Notes: generated by a model not told the origin, from the sequence alone. Numbered from the stretch's first letter, positions 41,328 through 49,425 are shown. The stretch: DNA of 64,000 nucleotides from Burkholderia sp. WAC0059 (GCF_002870125.1 NZ_PNEO01000007.1:170657-234656); one strand, 5' to 3'. Program-made: numbers and translations.

Positions 41328-42614
41328 TCACCGATGCAGGCGGAAGTCCACCTCGGCGGGGCGGCCCTCCAGCGAGAGCGTCGCCCGCGCGGCCGGCGAA
41401 CGGCTCACCACCTTCCCGCGCCGCACGACCGCGAGACGCGCCGCGCGCAGGCGGATCGCCTCGACCGGATCGCGCGCGTCGAGCACGACGCAGTTCGCCT
41501 CGCATCCGGGCGCAAGCCCATACCCCTCGAGACCCAGAATCCGCGCCGGATTCACGGTCACGGCATCGAAGCAGGCGCGCGTCGCCGCAAGCCCCGTCAT
41601 CTGCGCGACGTGCAGCCCCATGTGCGCGACTTCCAGCATGTCGGCCGAGCCGAAGCTGTACCACGGGTCCATCACACAGTCGTGCCCGAATGCCACGTCG
41701 ATGCCCGCCGCCATCAGCTCCGGCACGCGCGTCATGCCGCGCCGTTTCGGGTAGGTGTCCGAGCGCCCCTGCAGCGTGATGTTGACGAGCGGGTTCGCGA
41801 TCGCCGCGACGCCCGCCTCGCGCATCAGCGGCAGCAGCTTGCTCACGTAGTCGTTGTCCATCGAGTGCATCGACGTGAGATGCGAGCCCGCCACGCGCCC
41901 GTGCAGGCCGAGCCGGTGCGTCTGCGCGGCGAGCGTTTCGATGTGGCGCGACTGCGGATCGTCGGACTCGTCGCAGTGCATGTCGACGCGCAGGCCCTTC
42001 CGCGCCGCGAATTCGCAGAGCAGTCGCACCGATTCCGCGCCGTCGGCCATGGTGCGCTCGAAATGCGGAATGCCGCCGACCACGTCCACGCCCATCGCGA
42101 TCGCGCGCTTGAGATTGTCGAACGCGCCGGGGCTTCGCAGCAGCCCGTCCTGCGGGAACGCCACCAGTTGCAGGTCGAGATAGGGCGCTACCCTGCGCCG
42201 GACTTCGAGCAGTGCCTCGACGGCGAGCAGCCGGTCGTCGCAGACGTCCACGTGCGAGCGGATCGCGAGCAGGCCACGCGCCACGGCCCAGTCGCAATAC
42301 GCGAGCGCGCGGGCGACGAGCGCCTCCTGCGTCAGATGCGGCTTGAGCTCGCCCCAGAGCGCGATACCTTCGAGCAGCGTGCCCGACTCGTTCACGCGCG
42401 GCAAACCATACGAAAGCGTCGCGTCCAGGTGGAAGTGCGCGTCAACGAACGGCGGCGTGACGAGCGAGCCGGCGGCGTCGATCTCCTGCGGGGCGCTCGC
42501 GTCGAGCCGCGCCTCGACGGCGACGATGCGGCCGCCCTCGATGCCGATGTCGACTTCGGGATGCCCCGCGGGATGCGCGTGGGCCAGCACGGCGCGGCGA
42601 ATGATCAGATCCAT
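41328..42614 (-). CDS. Cytosine deaminase-like amidohydrolase (CodA family)
   Basis: A 428-aa TIM-barrel amidohydrolase. Metal-binding DAHFHLD lies near residue 60. HCDESDDPQ corresponds to CodA's HCDEIDD-type catalytic segment, and GHDCVMDPWYSFG to its GHDDVFDPWYPLG-type motif. The active site is thus CodA-like, supporting deamination of cytosine or a related ring such as isocytosine or an amide-bearing analogue. No codB-like permease gene is adjacent. It is convergent with prlC and has no partner genes on its strand. Confidence 0.8.
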   Translation of the reverse strand: MDLIIRRAVLAHAHPAGHPEVDIGIEGGRIVAVEARLDASAPQEIDAAGSLVTPPFVDAHFHLDATLSYGLPRVNESGTLLEGIALWGELKPHLTQEALVARALAYCDWAVARGLLAIRSHVDVCDDRLLAVEALLEVRRRVAPYLDLQLVAFPQDGLLRSPGAFDNLKRAIAMGVDVVGGIPHFERTMADGAESVRLLCEFAARKGLRVDMHCDESDDPQSRHIETLAAQTHRLGLHGRVAGSHLTSMHSMDNDYVSKLLPLMREAGVAAIANPLVNITLQGRSDTYPKRRGMTRVPELMAAGIDVAFGHDCVMDPWYSFGSADMLEVAHMGLHVAQMTGLAATRACFDAVTVNPARILGLEGYGLAPGCEANCVVLDARDPVEAIRLRAARLAVVRRGKVVSRSPAARATLSLEGRPAEVDFRLHR

Positions 42615-42705
42615 GGGCAGCTCTCCCCTTCCCGTTTTGCGTCGATTCTAGAGGGTCCAAAAAGCGGGCGGCGGATGGCGAACCGACGACGGCAAAGGCA
42701 GACAG

Positions 42706-43884
42706 CTATCGCGTGTCTTCGGCCGGATCGTCTCCGCCGTCGTGCCCGTCGTCGCTTTCGTCTCCCGCTTCGTCGTCGGCCTCGTCGTCGAACAGCGCGA
42801 ACTGTCCGCGCGGCGCTTCGTGCGCCTCTTCGAGCCGCACGCCGACGCCGAGCAGCCGCACCGGCCGGTCGCGCCGCGCGAGGCCCTTTTCGAGCAGACC
42901 CAGCAACGTCGGCAGATGGGGCGCGTCGCCGACGCATTCGACCGTCGTGCGCTGGAAATCGGCAAAGCGGATCTTCACGAACAGCTTGCGGATCGAGGCT
43001 GCCGCGCCGGCGCGCTCGATCCGCGCGTCGAGCAGGCCGGCGAGCCGCACGAGTTCCTCGCTGCAAGCCTCGAGCGTGAGCAGATCGGTGACGTAAGTCG
43101 TCTCCACGCTCACCGACTTGCGTGCCCGGTCCGCGCAGACCGGCCGCTCGTCGATGCCGCGCGCGAGCTCGTAAAGCCGCTTGCCGAACACGCCGAAGCG
43201 CCGGTGCAGATCGACGAGCGGCCAGTTCCGCAGTTGCGCGCAGGTCTCGAGCCCGAGGCGGTCGAGCTTCGACGCCGTCACCTTGCCGACGCCGTGAATC
43301 TTGCGCACCGGCAGCGCGGCCACGAACGCGTCCACCTCGTGCGGACGCACGACGAAGAGGCCGTCGGGCTTGTTCCAGTCCGACGCGATCTTCGCGATGA
43401 ACTTGTTCGGCGCCACGCCGGCCGACACGGTCACGCCCACGGTTTCGCGCACGCGTTCGCGAATTTCGGCGGCGATCAGCGTGGCGCTGCCCTTGCAACG
43501 GTCGGTATGGGTGACGTCGAGATAGGCCTCGTCGAGCGACAGCGGCTCGACGTCCGGCGTGTAGTCGCGATAGATGGCCATGATCTGCCGCGACGCGACG
43601 CGATATTTCTCCATCGCGCTCGGCAGGATCAGCAGTTCGGGGCACTTGCGCATCGCCAGCGCCGACGACATGGCCGAGTGAACGCCGAAGCGCCGCGCCT
43701 CGTAATTGCAGGTCGCGATCACCCCGCGCTGGTCCGGCCGTCCGCCGACGGCCAGCGGACGACCACGCAACGACGGGTCGTCGCGCATTTCGACCGACGC
43801 GTAGAAACAGTCGCAATCGCAATGGATGATCTTGCGTGCGAGCGGCGCGGCGGCGGTCGCCAGGGCGGGAAATGACGCGTTCAA
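42706..43884 (-). CDS. dinB: DNA polymerase IV (translesion)
   Basis: Y-family polymerase, 392 aa if started at TTG 43884. Alternatively 400 aa from a GTG at 43908, but that codon lies inside the SOS box. Catalytic carboxylates are in DCDCFYASVEM and SLDEAYLDVT. Palm, finger and helix-hairpin-helix (KIHGVGKVTASKL) regions are intact. The clamp-binding motif QFALF lies near the C-terminus but is followed by an unusual acidic tail of roughly 25 residues. A LexA box overlaps the promoter. The start is the main uncertainty. Confidence 0.93.
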   Translation of the reverse strand: MNASFPALATAAAPLARKIIHCDCDCFYASVEMRDDPSLRGRPLAVGGRPDQRGVIATCNYEARRFGVHSAMSSALAMRKCPELLILPSAMEKYRVASRQIMAIYRDYTPDVEPLSLDEAYLDVTHTDRCKGSATLIAAEIRERVRETVGVTVSAGVAPNKFIAKIASDWNKPDGLFVVRPHEVDAFVAALPVRKIHGVGKVTASKLDRLGLETCAQLRNWPLVDLHRRFGVFGKRLYELARGIDERPVCADRARKSVSVETTYVTDLLTLEACSEELVRLAGLLDARIERAGAAASIRKLFVKIRFADFQRTTVECVGDAPHLPTLLGLLEKGLARRDRPVRLLGVGVRLEEAHEAPRGQFALFDDEADDEAGDESDDGHDGGDDPAEDTR

Positions 43885-43892
43885 GATTCCGA

Positions 43893-43912
43893 TACTGTAC
43901 AAAAACACAGTG
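43893..43912 (-). promoter_or_regulatory. LexA (SOS) box of dinB
   Basis: TACTGTACAAAAACACAGTG contains the canonical CTGT-N8-ACAG core. On the minus strand it overlaps the -10 (TACAGT) and spacer of the promoter at 43894-43922, so LexA would block transcription directly. Confidence 0.93.
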
Positions 43913-43922
43913 TCTTTATCAA
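43894..43922 (-). promoter_or_regulatory. dinB promoter
   Basis: On the minus strand: -35 TTGATA (complement at 43917-43922), 17-bp spacer, -10 TACAGT (43894-43899). The predicted start of transcription, near 43887, is only a few bases from the TTG start codon, suggesting a nearly leaderless message. Confidence 0.7.
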
Positions 43923-44192
43923 GATGCCCGATCCGTTTTTCGCCTTTTCCCTATCCGGCGTTTCGGCCATGAAAACCATCGGCAAATAAACCGCTGCGCG
44001 CCTACACGCCGAAGCGAAATCGAATGATTCACAAATCCGGGTAGATATGCGAGCATCCTGGACATGGAACCCCGTAACGTTTCGAACCTATCTCACCATC
44101 ATCACGGCGGTCGTAGCTCACGGCGCCGTGGATCGTTACGTCCATAGCAAGGCATACGGGCAATCGCTACCGTACTCCATGCACCAACGACC
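43923..44192 (+). other. Unassigned region ending in an orphan terminator
   Basis: About 270 bp with no credible protein. A 62-codon frame at 44047-44235 runs through the terminator and is unlikely. The region has GC below its surroundings and ends in a good plus-strand terminator, so it may encode a small RNA. I could not find a convincing promoter. Confidence 0.35.
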
Positions 44193-44219
44193 AGGGCGCC
44201 TTTCAAGGCGCCCTTTTTA
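44193..44219 (+). terminator. Intrinsic terminator with no upstream gene on its strand
   Basis: Perfect 10-bp stem AGGGCGCCTT / AAGGCGCCCT with a 2-nt centre, followed by TTTTTAT on the plus strand. The minus strand lacks a T-run. The only annotated upstream gene, dinB, is transcribed away from it, so it must end an unannotated plus-strand transcript or be a relic. Confidence 0.85.
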
Positions 44220-44242
44220 TTTTCCACGTGGATGAGCCAAAG

Positions 44243-44776
44243 ATGATCGAGCCGATCCAGTATCGCCGGGCGACCGGCAACGATATCCTGACCCTATGTG
44301 AATTGGGCCAAATCCTGAATGCGGTTCATCACGAGGCTCGTCCCGACATCTTTGCGGACGCAACGCCGCAATTCGCGCGCGACGAAGCGCACTGGCTTCC
44401 CAGTCTCCGCGAGGAAAATCGGGCCGCCTTTCTCGCGGAGCAGGGACGTGCAGCGGTCGGATTTATTACCGTTCAGGTCATACCGCTGGCCAGCCCGCTG
44501 CTACAGCCTTTAGTGGTCGGGCGAATCGGTTCGATAGGTGTCGTGCAGCGCCTTCAGGGACAAGGGATCGGGCGGGCGCTGATAGCGCTTGCGGAAAACT
44601 GGGCGCGGGAGAATGAGGCCACCGACATGCGGTTGAACGTCTGGGCATTCAACGAACGAGCGACCAATCTATATAAGGAATTCGGCTATGAGATTCGCGC
44701 GTTCGAAATGGGAAAGCCCATTTCTTCGATGACGCACGATCTGCAGAAGCCGTCGACGGGGAATGACCGACGCTGA
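44243..44776 (+). CDS. GNAT-family N-acetyltransferase
   Basis: A 177-aa acetyltransferase from ATG 44243 (MIEPIQYRRATG). A GTG five codons earlier is also possible. The acetyl-CoA loop is in QRLQGQGIGRALIA (about 110-123), and the C-terminal motif B FNERATNLYKEFGYEIR is intact. Base composition is visibly less GC-rich than flanking genes, with codons rare elsewhere in the window, suggesting recent acquisition. The substrate is unknown. It is followed at once by the remnant of another GNAT gene. Confidence 0.85.
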   Translation: MIEPIQYRRATGNDILTLCELGQILNAVHHEARPDIFADATPQFARDEAHWLPSLREENRAAFLAEQGRAAVGFITVQVIPLASPLLQPLVVGRIGSIGVVQRLQGQGIGRALIALAENWARENEATDMRLNVWAFNERATNLYKEFGYEIRAFEMGKPISSMTHDLQKPSTGNDRR

Positions 44777-44778
44777 AT

Positions 44779-44963
44779 CAGCGACGAGGCATTGGCACGC
44801 CGTTGCCGAGACAACCGATCGAGCAGACCCACGCCACGGGAAAGCCGATCCGCCTGCGCGTGCTCCGGGTCAATCCGGCGAGACGGTTTTACGAACAAAA
44901 CGGCTTCAGGATAGAACACTCGAGCGACGAGCGGTATTTCATGTCTTATGAGCTGAGCTGCCG
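44779..44963 (+). pseudogene. 3' remnant of a second GNAT acetyltransferase gene
   Basis: In the frame of 44779 the translation reads QRRGIGTPLPRQ, then TGKPIRLRVLRVNPARRFYE and QNGFRIEHSSDERYFM. This is the acetyl-CoA loop (RRGIGT) and C-terminal half of a GNAT protein. The N-terminal half is missing and no start codon is available apart from TTG 44803. The sequence differs from the intact GNAT just upstream, so it is a separate family member, truncated here. The frame continues to 45096 without further similarity. Confidence 0.8.
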
Positions 44964-45032
44964 TATTGGGAATCGGCGAGCAAATCGAGCAAATCGGAGC
45001 CGCGAAAACAACCAGGCGGCGAATAGAAATGC

Positions 45033-45067
45033 AAAAAGCCTGCATGGCTTCCACCATGCAGGCTTTT
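45033..45067. terminator. Terminator downstream of tRNA-fMet
   Basis: A perfect 14-bp stem AAAAGCCTGCATGG / CCATGCAGGCTTTT with a 6-nt loop, with A and T runs on both sides. It lies 15 bp past the tRNA 3' end on the minus strand and faces the GNAT remnant on the plus strand, so it can stop both. Confidence 0.92.
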
Positions 45068-45081
45068 CAAAATCGAGGTAC

Positions 45082-45158
<77 letters not shown>

Positions 45159-45173
45159 TCCGTTGAGAAAGTA

Positions 45174-45202
45174 ATTATAAGGAGAAACGCCTCGCCGGTC
45201 AA
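45174..45202 (-). promoter_or_regulatory. tRNA-fMet promoter
   Basis: On the minus strand: -35 TTGACC (complement at 45197-45202), 17-bp spacer, perfect -10 TATAAT (45174-45179), about 15 bp before the tRNA 5' end. A strong stable-RNA-type promoter. Confidence 0.9.
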
Positions 45203-45841
45203 TCATCTTTCCGTCCCGCAAACAAAACACCGGCGTTCGCTGCGCTCAAGACACCTTCAGCGCATCGTCGAACTGTCCGACGGGGCATCGCCACCTGGCA
45301 CTCCCGCCCTTCATTTCCCAAACTTTTGCCGGTCCTCTTCCGCTCGTTTTCGCGCCCCAGCCAATTAATTCGCATCCCGTAACGATTAATCGGGGAATAT
45401 TTTGACGGGTAGACAGCCTCGACGAGGCTTTATATACTCCGCACATCGAAAGCTACCGATCGATGCAATTTCAGCACCGTTAGCCGGGGTTCGGCGAGCG
45501 TTTGCAGCACCCGGCATCAACCCTGCACGCCGCTACCCCTCTCTTCGTTCATCGGGGTTCTCACCCCCTCGAAGAACGCATCACCGAAACCGCGTTTTCT
45601 TTTCCTACTGTCGTCCGCGCGGCGCAGTTGCGCTTGCGCCCGCGGACTAACGATGACGGATGCGACGCGGGCCCGAACGGGCATGCGTCATCGGGGCCAG
45701 GTCCGTACCGCTTCGCACCGGCTCGTCCGGTTCCAGTCGGTTAGTCGCGGCTCCGCCGCGGTCAGTCGAACTCCCTTTCGCGACGTCGCAAGACGTCCGC
45801 GCGGCAGGCCTTGCGCGTGTCGCCCCGAACCAGGAGGCGCC
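45203..45841 (+). other. Long intergenic region / leader before the ABC transporter
   Basis: About 640 bp without a credible protein gene. The left part is AT-richer and holds a promoter (see 45410-45438). The right part, from about 45445, would be an untranslated leader of about 400 nt. It includes a possible nested hairpin (CTTCG...CGAAG enclosing GGGG...CCCC, about 45542-45575) and CGCGGC-TCC-GCCGCG at about 45748-45762. A frame from ATG 45653 joins the permease in frame but encodes an Arg-rich stretch of no recognisable kind. I do not recognise a known riboswitch. Confidence 0.4.
45410..45438 (+). promoter_or_regulatory. Candidate promoter of the ABC transporter operon
   Basis: -35 TAGACA (45410-45415), 17-bp spacer, -10 TATACT (45433-45438). 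The spacer contains most of a perfect palindrome AGCCTCG-A-CGAGGCT at 45414-45428, a possible operator. Confidence 0.6.
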
Positions 45842-46561
45842 TTGATCTCTCGACCTACCGTACGTTTCGTATCCGGCAGCGTCGCCGTCGCCATCGTCGC
45901 GGCTTTACTGCTTCGCGCCATCGGCATCGACGCGCTGAAACGCTACGCGCCCGATCTCGCCTACTACACGGAGCGTCACCTGCTGCTCGTCGGCTATTCG
46001 ATGAGCGCGGCGCTCGCGGTCGGCATTCCCGCCGGCGTGCTGCTGAGCCGTCCCGCCGTCGTGCGTCAGGCCGAACGCATCATGCAGATCTTCAACGTCG
46101 GCAACACGGTGCCCTCGCTCGCCGTGCTCGCCATCGCGCTCGGCATCTTCGGCATCGGCGACGTGCCGGCGATCATCGCGCTTTTTCTCGCCTCGCTGCT
46201 GCCGATCACGCGCAACACTTACGAAGGCCTCCGGCAGGTGCCCCAGGCGTTGCTCGAAGCCGCGCGCGGCATCGGCATGACCGGCTGGCAGTCGCTGCTG
46301 CGCGTCGAGTTGCCCGGCGCGTTGCCGATCGTCCTCGGCGGCGTCCGCACGGCGCTCACGATCAACGTCGGCAGCGCGCCGCTCGCGTTTCTCATCGGCG
46401 CCGACAGCCTCGGTTCGCTGATCTTTCCCGGCATCTATCTCGACAACGAAAAGATGCTGCTGCTCGGCGCCGCCGCCACCGCGCTGCTGGCGCTGCTGCT
46501 CGACGGCGCGCTATCGGCCGGCGGTCGCTGGATGCTCGCGCGGCGGGGGATGACGCCATGA
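45842..46561 (+). CDS. Osmoprotectant-type ABC transporter permease
   Basis: A 239-aa inner-membrane permease of the OpuC/YehW group, with about six hydrophobic helices. It has the permease loop motif EAARGIGMTGWQSLLRVELP (about 138-157) that contacts the ATPase. The start is TTG 45842, just after a perfect AGGAGG. No nearer ATG precedes the first helix. It overlaps the binding-protein gene by ATGA. Its counterpart permease is third in the operon. Substrates of relatives include glycine betaine, choline and carnitine. Confidence 0.88.
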   Translation: MISRPTVRFVSGSVAVAIVAALLLRAIGIDALKRYAPDLAYYTERHLLLVGYSMSAALAVGIPAGVLLSRPAVVRQAERIMQIFNVGNTVPSLAVLAIALGIFGIGDVPAIIALFLASLLPITRNTYEGLRQVPQALLEAARGIGMTGWQSLLRVELPGALPIVLGGVRTALTINVGSAPLAFLIGADSLGSLIFPGIYLDNEKMLLLGAAATALLALLLDGALSAGGRWMLARRGMTP

Positions 46562-47493
46562 CCGTCAATCCGTCGCGCGCCGGCCGCCTGCGCCGCTTCG
46601 CCTCGAAGGCCGTCGCATACGCGTTCGCGCTCGTTGCGCTCGGCGTCTTTTGCCTCGACGCGCGCGCGGAAACGCTCGTGCTCGGCGGCAAGAACTTCAC
46701 CGAGCAATACGTGCTCGACGAAATCACGGCGCAGTATCTGCGCTCGAAGGGCTATCGCCTCGACGTGCGCACGGGCCTCGGCAGCACGCTGCTGCGCAGC
46801 GCCCAGGTCGACGGTCAGGTCGACATCGTCTGGGAATACACGGGCACGGCCGCGCTCGTCTACGACAAGATCACCGAGAAGCTCGATCCGCGCGACACCT
46901 ATCTGCGCGTGAAGGCACTCGATGCGAACCGCGGCATCGTCTGGCTCGACGCCTCGCCGCTCAACAACACCTATGCGCTGGCTCTGCCGCGCCAGGTCGC
47001 GCAGGCCACCGGCATCCGCACGATCTCGCAGTTGGCCGCGAAGCTGGCCGGCGATCCGAAAAGCACGCGCCACCTGTTCGCCATGGACATCGAGTTCGCC
47101 AATCGCCCCGACGGGCTCGTGCCGCTCGAAGCGGCGTACGGCATGCATTTCAGCCGCGCGGACACGCGCCAGATGGACCCCGGTCTCGTCTACACGGCGT
47201 TGCACAACGACCAGGTGATGATCGGCCTCGTCTACACGACCGACGGCCGCGTGAAGGGCTTCGGCATCGTGCCGCTCGAAGACGATCGCCATTTCTTTCC
47301 CGCCTACAACGCGACGCCCGTCGTGCGCGCCGTCGTGCTGCAACGCCATCCTCAACTCGCCGCGCAGCTCGACGCGCTATCCGCCGCGTTGAACAACGAC
47401 GTCATGCTCGACATGAACAAGCGGGTGGACGTCGACGGCCAGTCCGTCGAATCGGTGGCCGCGCAGTTCCTGCGCACGCACCGGCTGCCCTGA
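46558..47493 (+). CDS. Osmoprotectant ABC transporter substrate-binding protein
   Basis: A 311-aa periplasmic binding protein of the OpuC/OsmF (YehZ) family. A signal peptide at about 1-37 ends near LDARAETLV. The mature part begins LVLGGKNFTEQYVLDEI, the family signature, and has DIVWEYTGTAA further on. The start ATG overlaps the upstream permease stop. There is no lipobox cysteine, so it should be soluble in the periplasm. The ligand is likely a quaternary amine, inferred from family only. Confidence 0.9.
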   Translation: MTVNPSRAGRLRRFASKAVAYAFALVALGVFCLDARAETLVLGGKNFTEQYVLDEITAQYLRSKGYRLDVRTGLGSTLLRSAQVDGQVDIVWEYTGTAALVYDKITEKLDPRDTYLRVKALDANRGIVWLDASPLNNTYALALPRQVAQATGIRTISQLAAKLAGDPKSTRHLFAMDIEFANRPDGLVPLEAAYGMHFSRADTRQMDPGLVYTALHNDQVMIGLVYTTDGRVKGFGIVPLEDDRHFFPAYNATPVVRAVVLQRHPQLAAQLDALSAALNNDVMLDMNKRVDVDGQSVESVAAQFLRTHRLP

Positions 47494-47507
47494 ACGGAGA
47501 CGAACGC

Positions 47508-48161
47508 GTGAACGTGATCGATTACCTCGCGTCGAGCTGGCCCGAGCTGCTGCGCCTGACTCTCCAGCATCTTTATCTGGTCGGCATCGCCGTGGGCTGC
47601 GCCATCGCCGTCGGCGTGCCGCTCGGCATCCTGATCGACCGCCACGCGTGGCTCGCGCCGCCGCTCATCGGGCTCGCGACCGTCATCCTCACGCTGCCGT
47701 CGATCGCACTCTTCGGCCTGATGATCCCCGTGTTCTCGCGCTTCGGCGAGGGAATCGGCGCCGTGCCCGCCATCACGACCGTGTTTCTCTACGCGCTGCT
47801 GCCGATCATGCGCAACACGTTCCTCGCGCTGCGCAGCGTCGACGCCGGCATCAAGGAAGCCGGCGCCGGCATCGGCATGACGGACTGGCAGCGGCTGCGG
47901 CTCGTCGAACTGCCGCTCGCCGTGCCCGTCATTCTCGGCGGCGTGCGCACGGCCGTCGTCATGAACATCGGCGTGATGACGATCGCCGCCGTGATCGGCG
48001 CGGGCGGCCTCGGCGTGCTGATCCTGCGCGCCATCGGCCAGAGCAGCATGATGAAGCTGCTGGTCGGCGCGGTGCTCGTGAGCCTCGTCGCCATCGCCGC
48101 CGACCTGCTGCTGCAGGCGCTGCAGCGCCTTCTGACGCCACGGGGAATCCAGAAGCCATGA
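47508..48161 (+). CDS. Osmoprotectant-type ABC transporter permease, second
   Basis: A 217-aa permease with about five or six hydrophobic helices and the ATPase-coupling loop EAGAGIGMTDWQRLRLVELP (about 125-144), closely resembling that of the first permease. The start is GTG 47508, with GGAGA 7 nt upstream and only 14 bp after the binding-protein gene. Its end overlaps the ATPase start by ATGA. The two permeases probably form a heterodimer. Confidence 0.9.
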   Translation: MNVIDYLASSWPELLRLTLQHLYLVGIAVGCAIAVGVPLGILIDRHAWLAPPLIGLATVILTLPSIALFGLMIPVFSRFGEGIGAVPAITTVFLYALLPIMRNTFLALRSVDAGIKEAGAGIGMTDWQRLRLVELPLAVPVILGGVRTAVVMNIGVMTIAAVIGAGGLGVLILRAIGQSSMMKLLVGAVLVSLVAIAADLLLQALQRLLTPRGIQKP

Positions 48162-49351
48162 TCGAACTCGACCGACTGACGAGAGACTTCGCGCGCAAGG
48201 ACGGCCAGACCGTGCGCGCCGTCGACGCGGTGAGCCTGACCGTGCCGGAAGGCGAAATCTGCGTGTTTCTCGGTCCGTCCGGCTGCGGCAAGACCACGAC
48301 GCTCAAGATGATCAACCGCCTGATCGAGCCGACTTCGGGCCGCGTGCTGATCGGCGGCGAAGACACAACGACGCTCGACGAAGTGGACCTGCGCCGCCAC
48401 ATCGGCTACGTGATCCAGCAGGTCGGCCTGTTCCCGAACATGACCATCGAGGAGAACGTCACGGCCGTGCCGCGCCTGCTCGGCTGGAACAGGAAGCGCT
48501 GCCGCGAGCGCGCGGCCGAACTCATGTCGATGGTCGCGCTCGATCCGAAGCTTTATTCGAAGCGTTATCCGCGCGAGCTGTCGGGCGGCCAGCAGCAGCG
48601 CATCGGCGTGATCCGCGCGCTCGCGGCCGACCCGCCCGTGCTGCTGATGGACGAGCCGTTCGGCGCGGTCGACCCGATCAACCGCGAGGCGATCCAGAAC
48701 GAGTTCCTGCACATGCAGCGGCAACTGAAAAAGACCGTCATCATGGTGAGCCACGACATCGACGAGGCGATCAAGCTCGGCGATCGCATCGCCGTGTTCC
48801 GGCGCGGCCGGCTCGTCCAGTACGATCGCCCGGACACGCTGCTCGCGCATCCGCGCGACGAGTTCGTCTCGCAGTTCATCGGCCAGGACAGCACGCTCAA
48901 GCGCCTTTTGCTCGTCACCGCCGGCGACGCCGCCACGCGGCCGCCCTTTGCCGCGCCCGGCACGACGCTCGCCGAAGCGTTCGACGTCATGGACCAGCAG
49001 GATTGCCGCGCGCTCACGGTGGTGGATGCCGGACGCCGCGTGCTCGGCTACGTGACGCGCCGCGCAGCGCGCAGCAGCACGGGCCTGTGCGGCGAACATC
49101 TGACGGACTTCGCGGCAACAGTCCACGTGGGCGACAACCTGCGCGTCGTGCTCTCGAAGATGTATCAGTTCGGCACGTCGTGGATGCCGGTGCTCGACGC
49201 GGACGGCGGCTACGTCGGCGAGATCACGCAGGACTCGATCGCGGCCTGGCTCGGTTCCGCGCGCACGCCCGGGCAAGCGGACGACGCCGCGCCGGCAGCC
49301 TTCGTCGCGCCGCCCGGCGACGCGGGCACGCAAACGACGAACGGCCGCTGA
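48158..49351 (+). CDS. Osmoprotectant-type ABC transporter ATPase with CBS domains
   Basis: A 397-aa ATPase. Walker A is GPSGCGKTTT (about 38-47), followed by Q-loop VIQQVGLFPN, signature ELSGGQQQR, and Walker B VLLMDEPFGAVDP with the SHDIDEA switch. The C-terminal part (about 260-370) has two CBS domains (RALTVVDAGRRVLGYVT and SWMPVLDADGGYVGEIT). In OpuA-type systems these sense ionic strength or cyclic-di-AMP. A low-complexity tail follows. It is the last gene of the four-gene operon. Confidence 0.93.
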   Translation: MIELDRLTRDFARKDGQTVRAVDAVSLTVPEGEICVFLGPSGCGKTTTLKMINRLIEPTSGRVLIGGEDTTTLDEVDLRRHIGYVIQQVGLFPNMTIEENVTAVPRLLGWNRKRCRERAAELMSMVALDPKLYSKRYPRELSGGQQQRIGVIRALAADPPVLLMDEPFGAVDPINREAIQNEFLHMQRQLKKTVIMVSHDIDEAIKLGDRIAVFRRGRLVQYDRPDTLLAHPRDEFVSQFIGQDSTLKRLLLVTAGDAATRPPFAAPGTTLAEAFDVMDQQDCRALTVVDAGRRVLGYVTRRAARSSTGLCGEHLTDFAATVHVGDNLRVVLSKMYQFGTSWMPVLDADGGYVGEITQDSIAAWLGSARTPGQADDAAPAAFVAPPGDAGTQTTNGR

Positions 49352-49419
49352 CGCGCACGCAAATCCCTTCTCGCCCGCCGTTGCCGCTGTGGCCCGAACG
49401 GCAACCCGATCGGCGCTGG

Positions 49420-49425
49420 TACACT
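49420..49425 (+). promoter_or_regulatory. Extended -10 element upstream of xth
   Basis: TACACT preceded by TGG, forming an extended -10 (TGGTACACT), 75 bp before the xth start. No good -35 is visible, as is allowed for extended -10 promoters. Confidence 0.45.

Noticed and set aside
44047..44235. 62-residue plus frame before the GNAT gene
   Set aside because: It reads straight through a strong intrinsic terminator and has no good ribosome site.
45246..45446. 66-residue minus frame upstream of tRNA-fMet
   Set aside because: No start signals and no recognisable features. It lies in a promoter region.
45653..45841. 63-codon N-terminal extension of the first ABC permease
   Set aside because: Arg-rich and lacking hydrophobic segments, while a perfect AGGAGG precedes TTG 45842 directly before the first membrane helix.
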